A DNA stretch of 64,000 nucleotides from Henckelia pumila. Its lineage: Eukaryota > Streptophyta > Magnoliopsida > Lamiales > Gesneriaceae. A program made the translations under genes and the position numbers. Location: assembly GCF_033568475.1 (NCBI RefSeq), contig NW_027331831.1, positions 7,068,001-7,132,000 of the forward strand, written 5' to 3'. Numbering within the stretch: position 1 is the stretch's first letter; each line of letters starts with the position of its first letter. Below the pieces are notes generated by a model, which saw only the letters and a list, made by a program, of their open reading frames with translations, did no database searches and was not told where the DNA came from. Positions 47,965 through 59,747 of the stretch are shown here, in pieces.

Positions 47965-50900
47965 CTAAGAAGAGAATGCAGCATCTATTGCTTGAAATAT
48001 TGGACCTGTATCAAAGTGAAAGTTTCTGAAGCTTCTTCCAGGTCGTGAATCGGGAAGATTCATGTCTGCTACTGCTTTATTTGGCTGGTTCTCAGCTGTT
48101 GTCGTGCTGCTTCCAGTAGAACCACTTTTTGCTTTCCAAACTGTAATTCCTGCACCATGGAAATAAAATTGTCGGCGGAATCAAGAGAAGGCACTGATAT
48201 AGTCACATATCTGAGCTACAGAGGACATTCAAGTAAGGGCACAGTCTAAGCCCTAAGGTGCGTAGGATCTAAAACAGTTGCACATTTGTTTCCCAGAATA
48301 TATTTAACAGTTGAGGCTTCACGCATAATTCATATTAGGAGAGAGAAGTGGAATTGAAGAAGAGAGGACCTTTCGTAGGTCTATCTGATCTAGGTGCTAT
48401 AGGAGGTGGATGCAAGGAGATCCATGACTTTAAAGATCTGCAATATAATCGTACACCATTATAAAACTGACAAAGTCAACGAGGAGTTCAAATATTTATA
48501 GCCTATGCCGATCTACTTACGCCAAAAAAGGAGCAACCATGTATAGCTTCAGGCCGGTGATCCCACGAGATATGACGTCTTCATTTGCTGGTTGAAGATC
48601 ATCAAGCCGCTGCCATGCAATTTCCTGTAAACATCATAAAGGAACATAACATGGCTAGCATTGAGCAGCTTTGTTGCAAATTCAGAAACCCAAGAATTCA
48701 TGAATGTATTTGTGCAAAAAGCACAACCAACTTGCTCATAACATAGCATGTTGATTTCACTGATTTTCTTAATCAAAGCATCCTAAAAAGTAAGGTTAGC
48801 GGAACAAACCCATGAAGAAAGCCAAAGAAAAGACAACAAACTGTTCCAAAAACCACATGGACAAATCATATTCCCATGATGACCGAATCCAAAAGTTTTA
48901 AGTTTTGAGTAGAGAGATGACATACACTTATCTCTTTTTTAGTGAGTGGAGCAAAGGACGTATCATCTTTCACACCAGGAACTAAATATAGACGCACTCT
49001 TTGTTGTCCAAAAATCATTTCAATATACTCGTCTTTGTTTAATAGTTTAGAAACATCAAAACCGGTTTCCTCTAGGACCTGCATATCAGAAATGATGAAG
49101 TAAGAGTGTAAGACATGGAATTCAAATAACAACAATCCTTTGCAACATCACATGCAATTAATAGGGAAACATGACGCTGACAAGAGCACAATTCTGAAGC
49201 CAAGCTTAAGTATATAATCTTCTTATATGTCGCGACAAATGAAACAACATTGAGGATATTACATACATGCCGTGATTTAATCACAATTAAATTCATAGAG
49301 CACTGTATATAATATTGCTCTAACCAATCATGCAAGACAATACAATGAGCACAAGAAGATGAGCATACTTCTCTAATGGCACAGTTGTAATCTTCTTCAT
49401 CCTTGTTCTTCTTCCCACGGGGAAAGCTCCAACTAGACCCTTTCCATCCTTTCACCAGTATGCACTGTGACAAGAAAAATAAACAAAAAGCTAAAATAAG
49501 TTAAACGTTGGGGTTGGGGGGAATAAACCAATAATACTAATAGAAACATCCGATTGCCCAATGAGTAACACTGCAAAAGCTTGCTTTCATCTCCTTATAC
49601 AAAGACTAGAAAATAAACTTCCAAGAATTTAATCGGCTTGTTTTTTCTTTAGGTTAACAGAGCAAATAAATGTCAATAAATATGAACATTCAACCAACAA
49701 AGATTCCAGCGAAAGAGGGGAAAAGATTGTCATGCAAAAATCCCCAACATATTCACCAAATTCACCTTCTCAAGGACCAAATAGTAAAGAGTAATTATGA
49801 GCAAAAGACCAAACCCTTTCATAAGTTTCATCCAGAATGATGGCTCCTGTTACTGGAACTCTAACTTTGTATGATGTGAAGTCTTTAAATATGTCATCTA
49901 TATGGACAACATATGGTTTCAGAACTTCACAATTGTTGAATACTGCAACTTATTAAGGAGCACGAAAATAATCAAATATAAACAATTTTTACATTACAAC
50001 TGATCCTCCATTCGAGATTAAAAGATAAAGAACATTGTAATAGAAGAAGTGAAGAACTATGTATGATAGCTATAAATATATCAAACATGTATCTGAATTT
50101 TTCAACTTTTCAGCAAAACTCAACCAACCAGAGGAAAGAATGAAAATATCTAATAGCTCATGAATACTTAGCAAGGTTGGGAACTTCAATTTCTTAGGAG
50201 TACGATTCTTGAGACAAATTAAATTCCAGGACTAAAATCATGTAAAAAAGGAGAAGTGAACTTGCAATGAGACAACAACTCAACCCTCTTACACAGTTTA
50301 AACAAGGACACAAAAAATGTTCAACTAAACAGACAAGGGCTAAGGATACACAACGAAGTAAATTCCTTCAATGTTAATGACTTCAAAGATGGATTATTTT
50401 CAACTGAGTTATCTTCATAGAACCAATGAGCATACTCCACAAGAAACAGAATCCTCTCAAAAGACTGCTGGTCTTCCTTAGGGACGTTGAGAACAAAACG
50501 ACTGCCAAACAAATGGAGATGGTTTAAACATAAGAAACACAAAATACAGATAAAATATTCAAACAATAGTGCAAATTGAGCAAGGATGATGTATAATGAA
50601 TCATGAGATTGCCAAGTTATCAACTCCTAAAAACATCTGTATCATAGGAACTAAAACGGTGCTCAAAAGCGCAGCTAATAATTTTCTATATGTTCAAGAA
50701 AATGGAAGAGGGCTTTTGCACCAAGAGTCATTGACCAGAACGATCATTTGCGATTCGCCAAGAACAAACAATAAGCTTGTTAATTTGCCCAAACTATCTA
50801 ACTTGCAGCCAACTTGGACGTCCATCAACACAATTTCTTATATTGTTACCATGTATCAACAATGCAGAAGGAGGAAACTGACGAGAAACGTGAAGGGGAA

Positions 50901-51347
50901 AAGCCAACGCATTTCCCGTGGTTTCCAATTCCACTTGAAAACAAAAAGTAGAAATTCTTTCAACCCACTTCGCCCGTATGATAATTCAGCAAAAAAAATA
51001 TTCGTTAGCACTGTTCAAAGATCACCTAAAAATATCAAAAATAAGCAAACCATTGTTCCGGACAACCCACAAACCCTTAAAGACAAGCAATTTTCCTATA
51101 ATTCTTGGAGGCCTGACTTTCTCCCCTGTTATCCCAATATTAAGAGCAATTACTTCATCGAGAGAGAATGCAGAAAATCAATTGACTTAAAACTGTGAAT
51201 TTGAAAACGAATCAATTTAAACCTCCAATCTCAGTATATTGCAATACATAAAACACAAGAATACCTGCAGAGATCGTCGAGGAGTTCCTGAGGAGGGAGA
51301 GCGTTCTTGTGAGGAGCGCTAGAAGATCGATTCAGCCCACTTGACAT
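47965..51347 (-). CDS. DCP2: mRNA-decapping enzyme subunit 2 (Nudix hydrolase)
   Basis: Eight minus-strand exons (51347-51265, 50501-50350, 49942-49815, 49464-49369, 49078-48926, 48624-48521, 48437-48370, 48149-47965) join in phase into 322 residues. The N-terminal regulatory domain shows [15 protein letters not shown] and [35 protein letters not shown] leads into the Nudix box at residues 138-160 ([22 protein letters not shown]) with catalytic Glu153, Glu156 and Glu157. The Box B region ([22 protein letters not shown]) follows. DCP2 removes the m7G cap from mRNA in P-bodies together with DCP1 and VCS. The match to Arabidopsis DCP2 is strong through the catalytic core; this protein is about 50 residues shorter, all in the variable C-terminal tail. 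The long intron 1 has an antisense open frame that I treat as chance. Confidence 0.95.
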
Positions 51348-51433
51348 TCTTTGTTCATCAGTAATCTCAACCCTTCAGCTCCTGCTCTCTACTTGTCTGA
51401 GCCCACTTTTTCTCTTTTCTTTTCCTTTTTTTT

Positions 51434-51436
<3 letters not shown>

Positions 51437-51466
<30 letters not shown>
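51437..51466. repeat. AT microsatellite
   Basis: About 15 AT dinucleotides, roughly 90 bp upstream of the DCP2 start codon, in the probable promoter or 5' UTR. Confidence 0.95.
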
Positions 51467-51472
<6 letters not shown>

Positions 51473-51919
51473 TTTGTTTTTCGGTTCGAAGCTGGCTCGG
51501 GTTAGAGATGGTTTGATCCCAATTGAAAAATTGGAATATGTTTATGATATGATCTATTTCAATTATTATTATTATTCGAAAATAAATATTCAGAAGACTC
51601 CGAATCTATTTAAATGTCATGCTAGTTCAGTATTCACCAAGGTGCTCAAAGTGGATATCGGGTAGAGTTCAACCTACTTTATTGTATTACCTAAATGATA
51701 GATCTAATTTAACATGATTTGTCACGTCAATTATATATAATTAATTACGTCTATGTGTAAAGATACGAACCATTGGATTCATGATTTAAGTATTACTCTT
51801 AGTGTAGGATCTCATTAACCGGATATCGGATCAAACCTCTATTTTACATTATTACTAAATAATAAAATGGGATGATGCTATAATAACTAATTTTTATATT
51901 TTTAAATGAATTTCTAAAA

Positions 51920-52176
51920 GGGATAATCGCATATACTATCCCTATGAAATCACGAGATTGTTAAAATCTATGACTATCAATCTCTCGTGTTTTCAAATTT
52001 TGAGCACAAATACCGTTGAAAACACGTACGGACAAGAGGTTGTATGCTCAAAATTTTAAAACATGGGCATGCATATGCTCAACATTAAAAAAACGTGAGA
52101 TGATATATCATTCTTTTTTCATAAAGAGGTTTTAGTAATCGTAATATTTCACAGGGGTAGTGTATGCAATTACCCC
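51920..52176. mobile_element. MULE-type MITE, 257 bp
   Basis: Inverted ends GGGATAATCGCATATACTAT and, from the right, GGGGTAATTGCATACACTAC, with homology running on through TGAAAT. The flanks are perfect 9-bp repeats TTTCTAAAA (51911-51919 and 52177-52185). Nonautonomous, no coding content. Confidence 0.88.
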
Positions 52177-52185
52177 TTTCTAAAA

Positions 52186-53583
52186 TTATGTTCCCTTTTT
52201 AAAATGTAAAAAAAAAATTAAAAAAAAATTGCTTCACCGCCCTGCCCCTCCTTGACCCGTGGCCCAAATGGGTCAGTCCGTTTCGGCACGCCTCTTGACC
52301 GGGCGACAAAATGATGACCCAACCTGCCCTTTTTTAATAGCGGGATGGGTTGGTCCGACGGACCAAACTCGAATCGACAAATCTAAGCACAACTTATTTA
52401 AATTCTTAGGAGTTTTTATTCTTTCTGTTTTTTCTTTAATTGGGAGAGAGATTATGTGACGCCCGGGGCTGATAAGAGGGTGAGGAGTGATCGTCAGTGT
52501 CAAGAGGTTGCACAAACAATGAGCGGCTCCTGGCAGACTTTTAGGCGAAGGAAGACATGAATGAACCAATATTGTGCCGGATTAATGAGAGGAATTTTAA
52601 GACTGTGTAGGTAGGAGAACACAATTGAGGAGGACTTAAAAAATTTGATAGATACTCCTCATATCACATAGGTGCATATTCTTTTTGGAAGTTCATCACA
52701 TAATAACTCAAGTGTACTTTACTTGGGACAATTATGAAATAGTTAAGTGTGCTTTACTTAAGATAATTATAAAATGTGTGATCCACTGGAAAATTTCTCA
52801 AAGTGCGTGGAGATAATCGTCGAATTTGACAAGTTATAGATTAACTAAAATTAGATATTTATCGAACGTAAAAACTTATACGAGATTCGAGACCATGATG
52901 AGTTATAAGCATGAGTAATTACTTTTTTGAAGTTTTAATTGAAATCCAATCCAACTACTAGAAATTTCTGCATTAATTAAATATACCCCACAATGTTGCA
53001 TTTTTTTTTTGTCTTTTTTGGCTATGCATTATCATTTTCAATTTTCTTTTGAAAGGTTGATTAACAGAGTAATGCTATATGTACAACGAAGTTTGTACAT
53101 CAATTTTTACAATACAAAAAATTCAATATAAAATTTTCATTTATCAAAATATTATTATACATTGAATATAAAATCTTGCGATATAATTAATAGTAGAATC
53201 TCATGACATAATTGTTGTAAATCGCTGTACATAATAAATATTTAGGGAAAATTGCTTTTTTGGTCCTTTATATTTGTCATTTTACGATTTCGATCCTCTA
53301 TGTTTTCATATTTCAGTTTTAGTTCTGCATGTTCTGATTTTTGGTACTTTATATTTGTTACTTTGTAATTTTAGCATTATTCTAATTAATGTTGTACTAA
53401 ACACAAAATTGACTCTCTTTTCTTAAAAAAAAACATAAAACATAAAGTTGACTCTTTTTAAAAAATAAAAAATACTTGAAAAGCTCGATTTAAACCCAAA
53501 TACTCTCAATTTATATTCGATTAGGCCAATTAGATTTAAATTAAAAAAATAATCGAATTTGATTTATTACATTTACATATTCA

Positions 53584-53641
<58 letters not shown>

Positions 53642-53932
53642 CCCAATTATTTAATTCAAACCAAAATTTTCTGACTCGTGCATGTTTAATTTGAGCAAGA
53701 CAAACTGATTATAATATATATATGTATTCACACACACCACCAACGTAACATTAATCCTTCAAACAATAATGGTCACAAAAAAACACTCCCCTCCCTATAA
53801 TTCTCTCAACCATTGCTGATCAACAGCAAACATATAACACAATTAAACGCAAACATTTATTATAATTTCGAATCCTCACATAAAAAGTAATTAATCTTCA
53901 CGTACAGGCAAAGAGAAAATTAAAAGAAAACA
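52186..53932. other. Intergenic region upstream of the six-cysteine peptide
   Basis: Contains a GC-rich patch (about 52238-52380) like the GGGATGACAA repeats, half of a GGGAAAATTG foldback MITE (about 53246-53400) without its partner arm, and a long TA microsatellite (53589-53638). A TATA-like stretch lies near 53715-53730. No other gene is seen. Confidence 0.5.
53589..53638. repeat. TA microsatellite
   Basis: About 24 TA units, 300 bp upstream of the peptide gene. Confidence 0.95.
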
Positions 53933-54148
53933 ATGGCTTCCAAGAAAATTGCAGGTTTTTTGGTATTCGTATGCGCATTGACACTCATTTTAGGTTGCCA
54001 TAAGGGTCTCGCAGTGCCCGAATGCGCGAAATACTGCATGCCGACGTGCATGCAACTCGTGCACGCGACCGTTGCTGCTTGCGAGCCTGCTTGCGAGCAA
54101 TACTGTGTTCAAACTCAGGGTAACTCGGATCAGCATGGTTGGCATTGA
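53933..54148 (+). CDS. Small secreted six-cysteine peptide (Ole e 6/thionin-like)
   Basis: Single exon, 71 residues. The first 25-28 residues form a signal peptide (basic start, then GFLVFVCALTLILGC) with a likely cut after GLA. The mature part has six cysteines spaced C-x3-C-x3-C, a 10-residue helix-like gap, then C-x3-C-x3-C (ECAKYCMPTC ... CEPACEQYC), followed by a short polar tail ending HGWH. This spacing matches the Ole e 6 pollen-protein family and some thionin-like peptides, which fold as helical hairpins held by three disulfides. The ATG context AACAATGGC is good for plants. No intron is needed. The function is not known; secretion and a stable disulfide fold are the supported points. 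Confidence 0.7.
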   Translation: MASKKIAGFLVFVCALTLILGCHKGLAVPECAKYCMPTCMQLVHATVAACEPACEQYCVQTQGNSDQHGWH

Positions 54149-55059
54149 TCTGTAAAGGATTTACAATATTTACTAATTGCTGTTTGTGGTTTGTATTTTT
54201 TTATTTTATTTTGATTTTTGTCTTAGGATTTAGGACATTGTTGTCTGATTTTGATATATCTTTTTTGCAGATGGAAACTAAATATGTTGTTATTTATTTA
54301 TGATTACATGTAGGACATTGAAATCTCTCTTTTTCTTTTCTTTTCTTTTCTTTTTTTTATTTTTTATTTTTATATGATGAAACCCGCAAATGTTTCCCTT
54401 AATTCGATGTCGACTAAGATCATCTCTAACTCATTACACTATATTGGTATAACACTAACTTCAAGATAGTGTAATTCATACACCAAACACAAAAATGATC
54501 TTCAACCCATTAATTCTAAAGTACTACACGTACTAAAAAGAATATTCTCGAGATATTTTTTATTATTTTATTCACAACAACTTATAATTTATTACACAAA
54601 ATATTTTTAGACACAATAATTAAACTATAAATGATATCGAAATAATTTATATATAGATATTCATTACAAATATTAATGAATAAATTTTTAATTAAATTTG
54701 TTTTAAGAATTATTTTAAAATATTTAATTTTATTATTTTATTAAATTGATAATATAATTCAAAACATAAATAGTTGATTATTAAATAAATAAAAATTTAA
54801 AAATAAATAGTTAAAAATATACATAATAATATAATTAAATAATTATTAATAAATAATCTAGTTTAAAAATAAACTGGTTTAAAAATAGTTTAAAAATACA
54901 TAAATTTAGTATGACGTGGGAGTTGAGATCAAGTTTTAAGTTTACAAATTTAAACTGGTTTAGTACGAGTTTAAAAATAAAAAGCATGTTTTAAAGTTTT
55001 ATTAAAATTTTAATTATCCTATATCAATACCAATTAATAGGCTAAATAACATACATATA

Positions 55060-55215
55060 TCTTACTATATTATTAAAGTAGAGACTGTCTAATTAACAAA
55101 CTTTCAATTAATTGGTGAAACTTGATTTGAAATTACCATTACCTTTAACTTAATTTTCAATAAAATTAAAATTATTGGGCAAAATAGTCATTTTATACGG
55201 CTTCTTTTTTTCTAG
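55060..55215 (+). mobile_element. Possible Helitron 5' end fragment
   Basis: A then TCTTACTATATTATTAAAGT at 55060 resembles plant Helitron 5' termini. A CTAG followed by T occurs at 55212-55215 but lacks a clear hairpin, so the 3' limit is not established. Confidence 0.3.
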
Positions 55216-55981
55216 TCATTAAAAGCTCACTTTTGTGCTTTTTGATATTATTTTATTTATAAGTGTTCAGATTTTTTATTCTGAATGGTTTTGATGGGAG
55301 ATGACTGTCGCGCGATGGGTTTCTTTTGTTTGGAAACTTCATGTTCTCGACTCCACGTCATACTTCGTGTTTTTTTCAAAACCTTGATCGTATCCATGAA
55401 GTGCAACATAATATGTAGTGTCCATCTGAGCAGAAGCCCGCGCGACATAATAAATTGAATCCCAATAAAGTAAAGTTGCATTTGGATCGATGGGATAATT
55501 AGAAATTAAAGATTTCAAATCTATAATAGCAAATCAATTAGTTCGTATGTGTAAATCTACTTGATAATGAATTTCAAATCTCAATTAATTTTTTTGAGTC
55601 ATTAATATATATGATGGATTTCAAACACATCCTGCAACATCGAGTCATTTCAAAATCTCCCTTCAAATACTCCTCCATGTTATTTATTGCACAAAATTTT
55701 TTTTTAAAGAATTTTTATTGATGGAAATTGAAAGGTTAATTTTAAATTTAAAAAAAATTTACGCTTAATTGTGAGGAAGCGCGTTGAACGACGCTTGACA
55801 ATTTTCCCCTTTTTTTGGTAAAAAATATCTAGCGTTTTCATCACATTTTGTGTTTAATACCATTTCTAGAACACTAGATACGATATTCATGATGACATTA
55901 TTGAGCCTCTTCGTTTGGCCTTTAATTTCAACATCTTGGGATATATACTGCTTATCCACTTGAAAGGGGGAAATTATCAAA

Positions 55982-55984
55982 ATA

Positions 55985-56038
<54 letters not shown>
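55982..56038. repeat. Compound AT/ATA microsatellite
   Basis: About 10 AT units run into about 12 TAA units. Confidence 0.95.
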
Positions 56039-56571
56039 GAAAAACATGTTTCGATATGACGTTAGCACGCCGTTGCACCTCGGTTGGTGTCATAACTATG
56101 GGCTTTTCCCCGAGACCACTTCTGAGGGTCTCTAACTAAATTTTGCATGCATGCAAATCCTAGCTAGTGATATACACAAAGTTTGTACCATGCATGCGTG
56201 CATATATATAATTAAGAGATATAACATAATTCATCGAGTACCCTCACTAGCATATAAAAATAGGTTATATATATTTCTTGCAATTCTTCAATCTTCATCC
56301 AAGGAGCGATATTTCGGAAGGAAAAATGTTAGACAACAATAAATTAAATACTTCACGATTTCATTTTTTATATGTTGGTGAGAAGAAATAAAGATTATGT
56401 AATACTTGTCACTATGGGTTGATGATGTATGGAAAATTGGAAAGAAGACAAAACTGAGTGAGATTGTTGTAATATGCTTGAAAGGGAGAAGGATCCAGCA
56501 CAGCAAATTATAAGTGATATTCTCAAAATAAATTTGATAAAATTATCAAACTAAGGTTGAGGCCTCTGTCC

Positions 56572-56578
56572 TATAAAT
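56572..56578 (+). promoter_or_regulatory. Probable TATA box of the HD-ZIP gene
   Basis: TATAAAT lies 72 bp before the ATG at 56644, so the 5' UTR would be only about 40 bp. Typical class III HD-ZIP genes have much longer leaders. Confidence 0.5.
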
Positions 56579-56643
56579 GGCAACATTTAGATTGTTTTTG
56601 TTACACCTAAAAACCTAAAATTTATAGCATTTTTCTCGCTTAG

Positions 56644-57722
56644 ATGGCTAAAACCGATAGCGCCGCCGCCGCGAGAAGGAGACCAGGACGTGAAGAGGGT
56701 GGAAAACATATTCGATACACCGATGAACAGATTAGGGTTCTTGAAGGAGTTTACGTGGAGTGCTCAAATCCGAATCGTTCTCAACGCGAACATTTAATTC
56801 ATCAACAGCCTACGTTGAACGGTATCGACAACAAGCAGCTCAAGATCTGGTTCCAGAACCGCAGGTGGAAACATTTTCTTCCATTTTTTTTTAAATTTTT
56901 ACTTTGAATGAAAATTTTTTGGTGTTACATTGGATTTTTTTTTTCCGTTTTTTTTTCTTCACGTGCTTCGATCTGTTTATTAATTACTAATTTACTATCA
57001 TTAATTTAATATTTTGATGATTTTAACGTGATGTTACCTATGTTTGCTAGTGTTTCCAAATTTTTTCAGCAGAAGTTGGTTAATATATCAAAGTTTCCAC
57101 TTTGATATTTATGTCGTATTTCAAGAAGTACATAATGTCTGATCAATTCTTTATAATTTTCAGGGGCTAAATGGTTCAGTTTTGAACTATTTAAAATTTA
57201 TAGAAAAAAACACGACCTATGAAATTCTTATATATGTAAGTATTACCTAAATACATAAAATTTATATTTCAGATGTATAAGTATGGATTAATAATAAACG
57301 CATCGAGAAAATACGGGAAAAAACTAAATTATATTTAAATTGATTTTTTTTTTTTTTACAATTGATCAGCATAAGAGTATATGTCGATTGTCGTTATTCA
57401 TATTAACTTTCTCTAAGAGAGTATAATTTTGAGGTAAAATAAAATTTTTTTAAAAAAAAAAAAGGGAAAAAGGAGCCATTTTGATTTACAAATAAACTTA
57501 TATAAACCAAAATTAATATTTTTTATTAATACAAATCGAAACTGAAAAAAAAACCGGAATATTTATAATTATACATATATAAACGAGGACGGCAAAAATT
57601 CATGATATAAAAACAAAAATCAACAAAAACTTTGAATATGCAACATTTGGATTGTGGATTAATAAAGCACACAAAAATTTATACAAGTGATTTATTAATT
57701 TCTTAAATTGAGTCACAATCGG

Positions 57723-57768
<46 letters not shown>

Positions 57769-59655
57769 ATATTTAGGATATGAGAATATTACACAATGTG
57801 AGTTAAATAATCCATATATTTGCAAAACATATAAAGTCTATAATATCGTGTACTACTGGCTACATATTCCCTACATTTTTGGATCGTGTTAATCTTTATT
57901 TTCTATTTCAGATTTAATTTGTCAAATTTCCGTATTACTCTGCAGTCATTCTCTATTTCATAATTTTAATATGTTTTCCGCATGGTGCTGACATATATAT
58001 AGTAACACATCAGCATTCTTGTGAAAAAATATACCAATTGTTTTTCTTCATTTGATCATTTGTTTTTACATTATCTTTGCTCCATATATATGTATCCCTA
58101 GATGCCGCGAAAAGCAGAAAAAGGAACATGAGGAGATTTTGGCAGAGAACCAGAAACTAAATGTGGCCAACAAGTTGCTAAGGGAAGAGAGCAATGCCTT
58201 GCTCAAAAGGGTAGCGGAACTCGTACGTGATAATGACCGTTCGCGGGGCAAACTCCATGCTGTATGTTATACTAGTATCGTTCACACATATTGAAAAAAA
58301 TATATAAAAAAATTTTCAAAATTAGTTTATATATATATAAAAAAAATTATACAGATTACTTTGATACAATTTCGGTCTTTTTATGACAATATTGTCGTCC
58401 GAGTGGTCCAATTTTTTTAAAATTTGTTACACCTATTAATTTTGGATTAGTTTGATATTGAAATCCTAGATGGGATATCTATACTATATTATAATATTTG
58501 ACACCCTTATAAAAACTGTTTTGCCCCTTAATTGCAGCCAAATTTTCAGGTTGTCGTTTCTTCCATTTTCTCTTCAATTAAAAATTTAACTACTCACTCA
58601 CATGCATTTCCGAAACACAAAATTTTAATATTATACATTATATTTCACACGCAACGCGTGTGCTACATAACTAGTATTAATAATATTCCTGGCTCCACTG
58701 TTGAATATTGTGCTGATAAATTTATTGTAATAGACATTTTTGTTATAATGAATGTTAAATCAAATATGTGTAAATTTGATATGTCTGCAGTCTTTCTGTA
58801 TTCGATGGCCCCCCTCTGTGTTTAAAATTTTTCTAGGGGAAAATAGTTTTTTTTGTTTGTTTTGTTAACTTGTCCAATATTTTTTGGTTTAGTCCATTAA
58901 ATTTTTAAATTTTGGTTTTGGTACACTAAATTTTAATTTTCGGTGATTTTGATCCAACTGCTGATGTGACACTGAAAAACTGATATGACATCGGAAAATG
59001 ATGACATGACATCGGATAATGCTGACATGTCATGTTGCCACATAAGCAGTTGGACCAAAATCACCGAAAATTAAAAGTTAATGTATCAAAACCAAACTTT
59101 GAAAAGTTAATTGACCAATTAAAACAAAAAAAATGGACAAGTTAATGGATAAAAAAAACATTTTTCCCTTTTTCTTGTGAAGTTATACACTCCATTTTCA
59201 TGTTTGAAATATATATATACGCAAAAACATGAATTTTACTCACTAAATTAGTTTAATAATATATAAATTAATAATTGTGTTGCAGGTTACTGCGACTAGC
59301 CCACGGGTCTCCGAGCTGCCTCGGGTTCTCTGGCCTCAGCCATCCATGAATGCTGATAACAACAAAGGGTATATATGTGCATATGCAGCATACATATATA
59401 CAAGAATGGACCATATATATATGAAATAACTTTTGTTATAATCAACATGATCGATTTTCTAGTAACTTGTAATCGGCCTTTTTCATGTACATGCTTAATG
59501 CTTATAGACTTGTGGTTCTGGCCGACGAAACTCGGAACGAATTCCTCTCTAAAGCTACTGGTTCTGCTATCAACTGGCTTCCTTTTCCCGTGCAAGATCA
59601 GGTTCTAATTAAGTTGTAACTTCGCATGGTATTATCTATTGTTTTTTTTACGTGA

Positions 59656-59692
<37 letters not shown>

Positions 59693-59705
59693 CAACTCCA
59701 ACCTA

Positions 59706-59747
<42 letters not shown>

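Larger units (their letters stand above)
54149..56571. other. Intergenic region between the peptide gene and the HD-ZIP gene
   Basis: Very AT-rich. It contains a possible Helitron 5' end at 55060 and a compound AT/TAA microsatellite (55982-56038). No coding sequence is supported; the short frames here show no family signature. Confidence 0.45.

Noticed and set aside
50596-51198. 200-residue open frame antisense within DCP2 intron 1
   Set aside because: No family motif, Lys/Asn/Ser-rich composition as expected for AT-rich DNA, and it lies wholly inside the intron of a well-supported gene.
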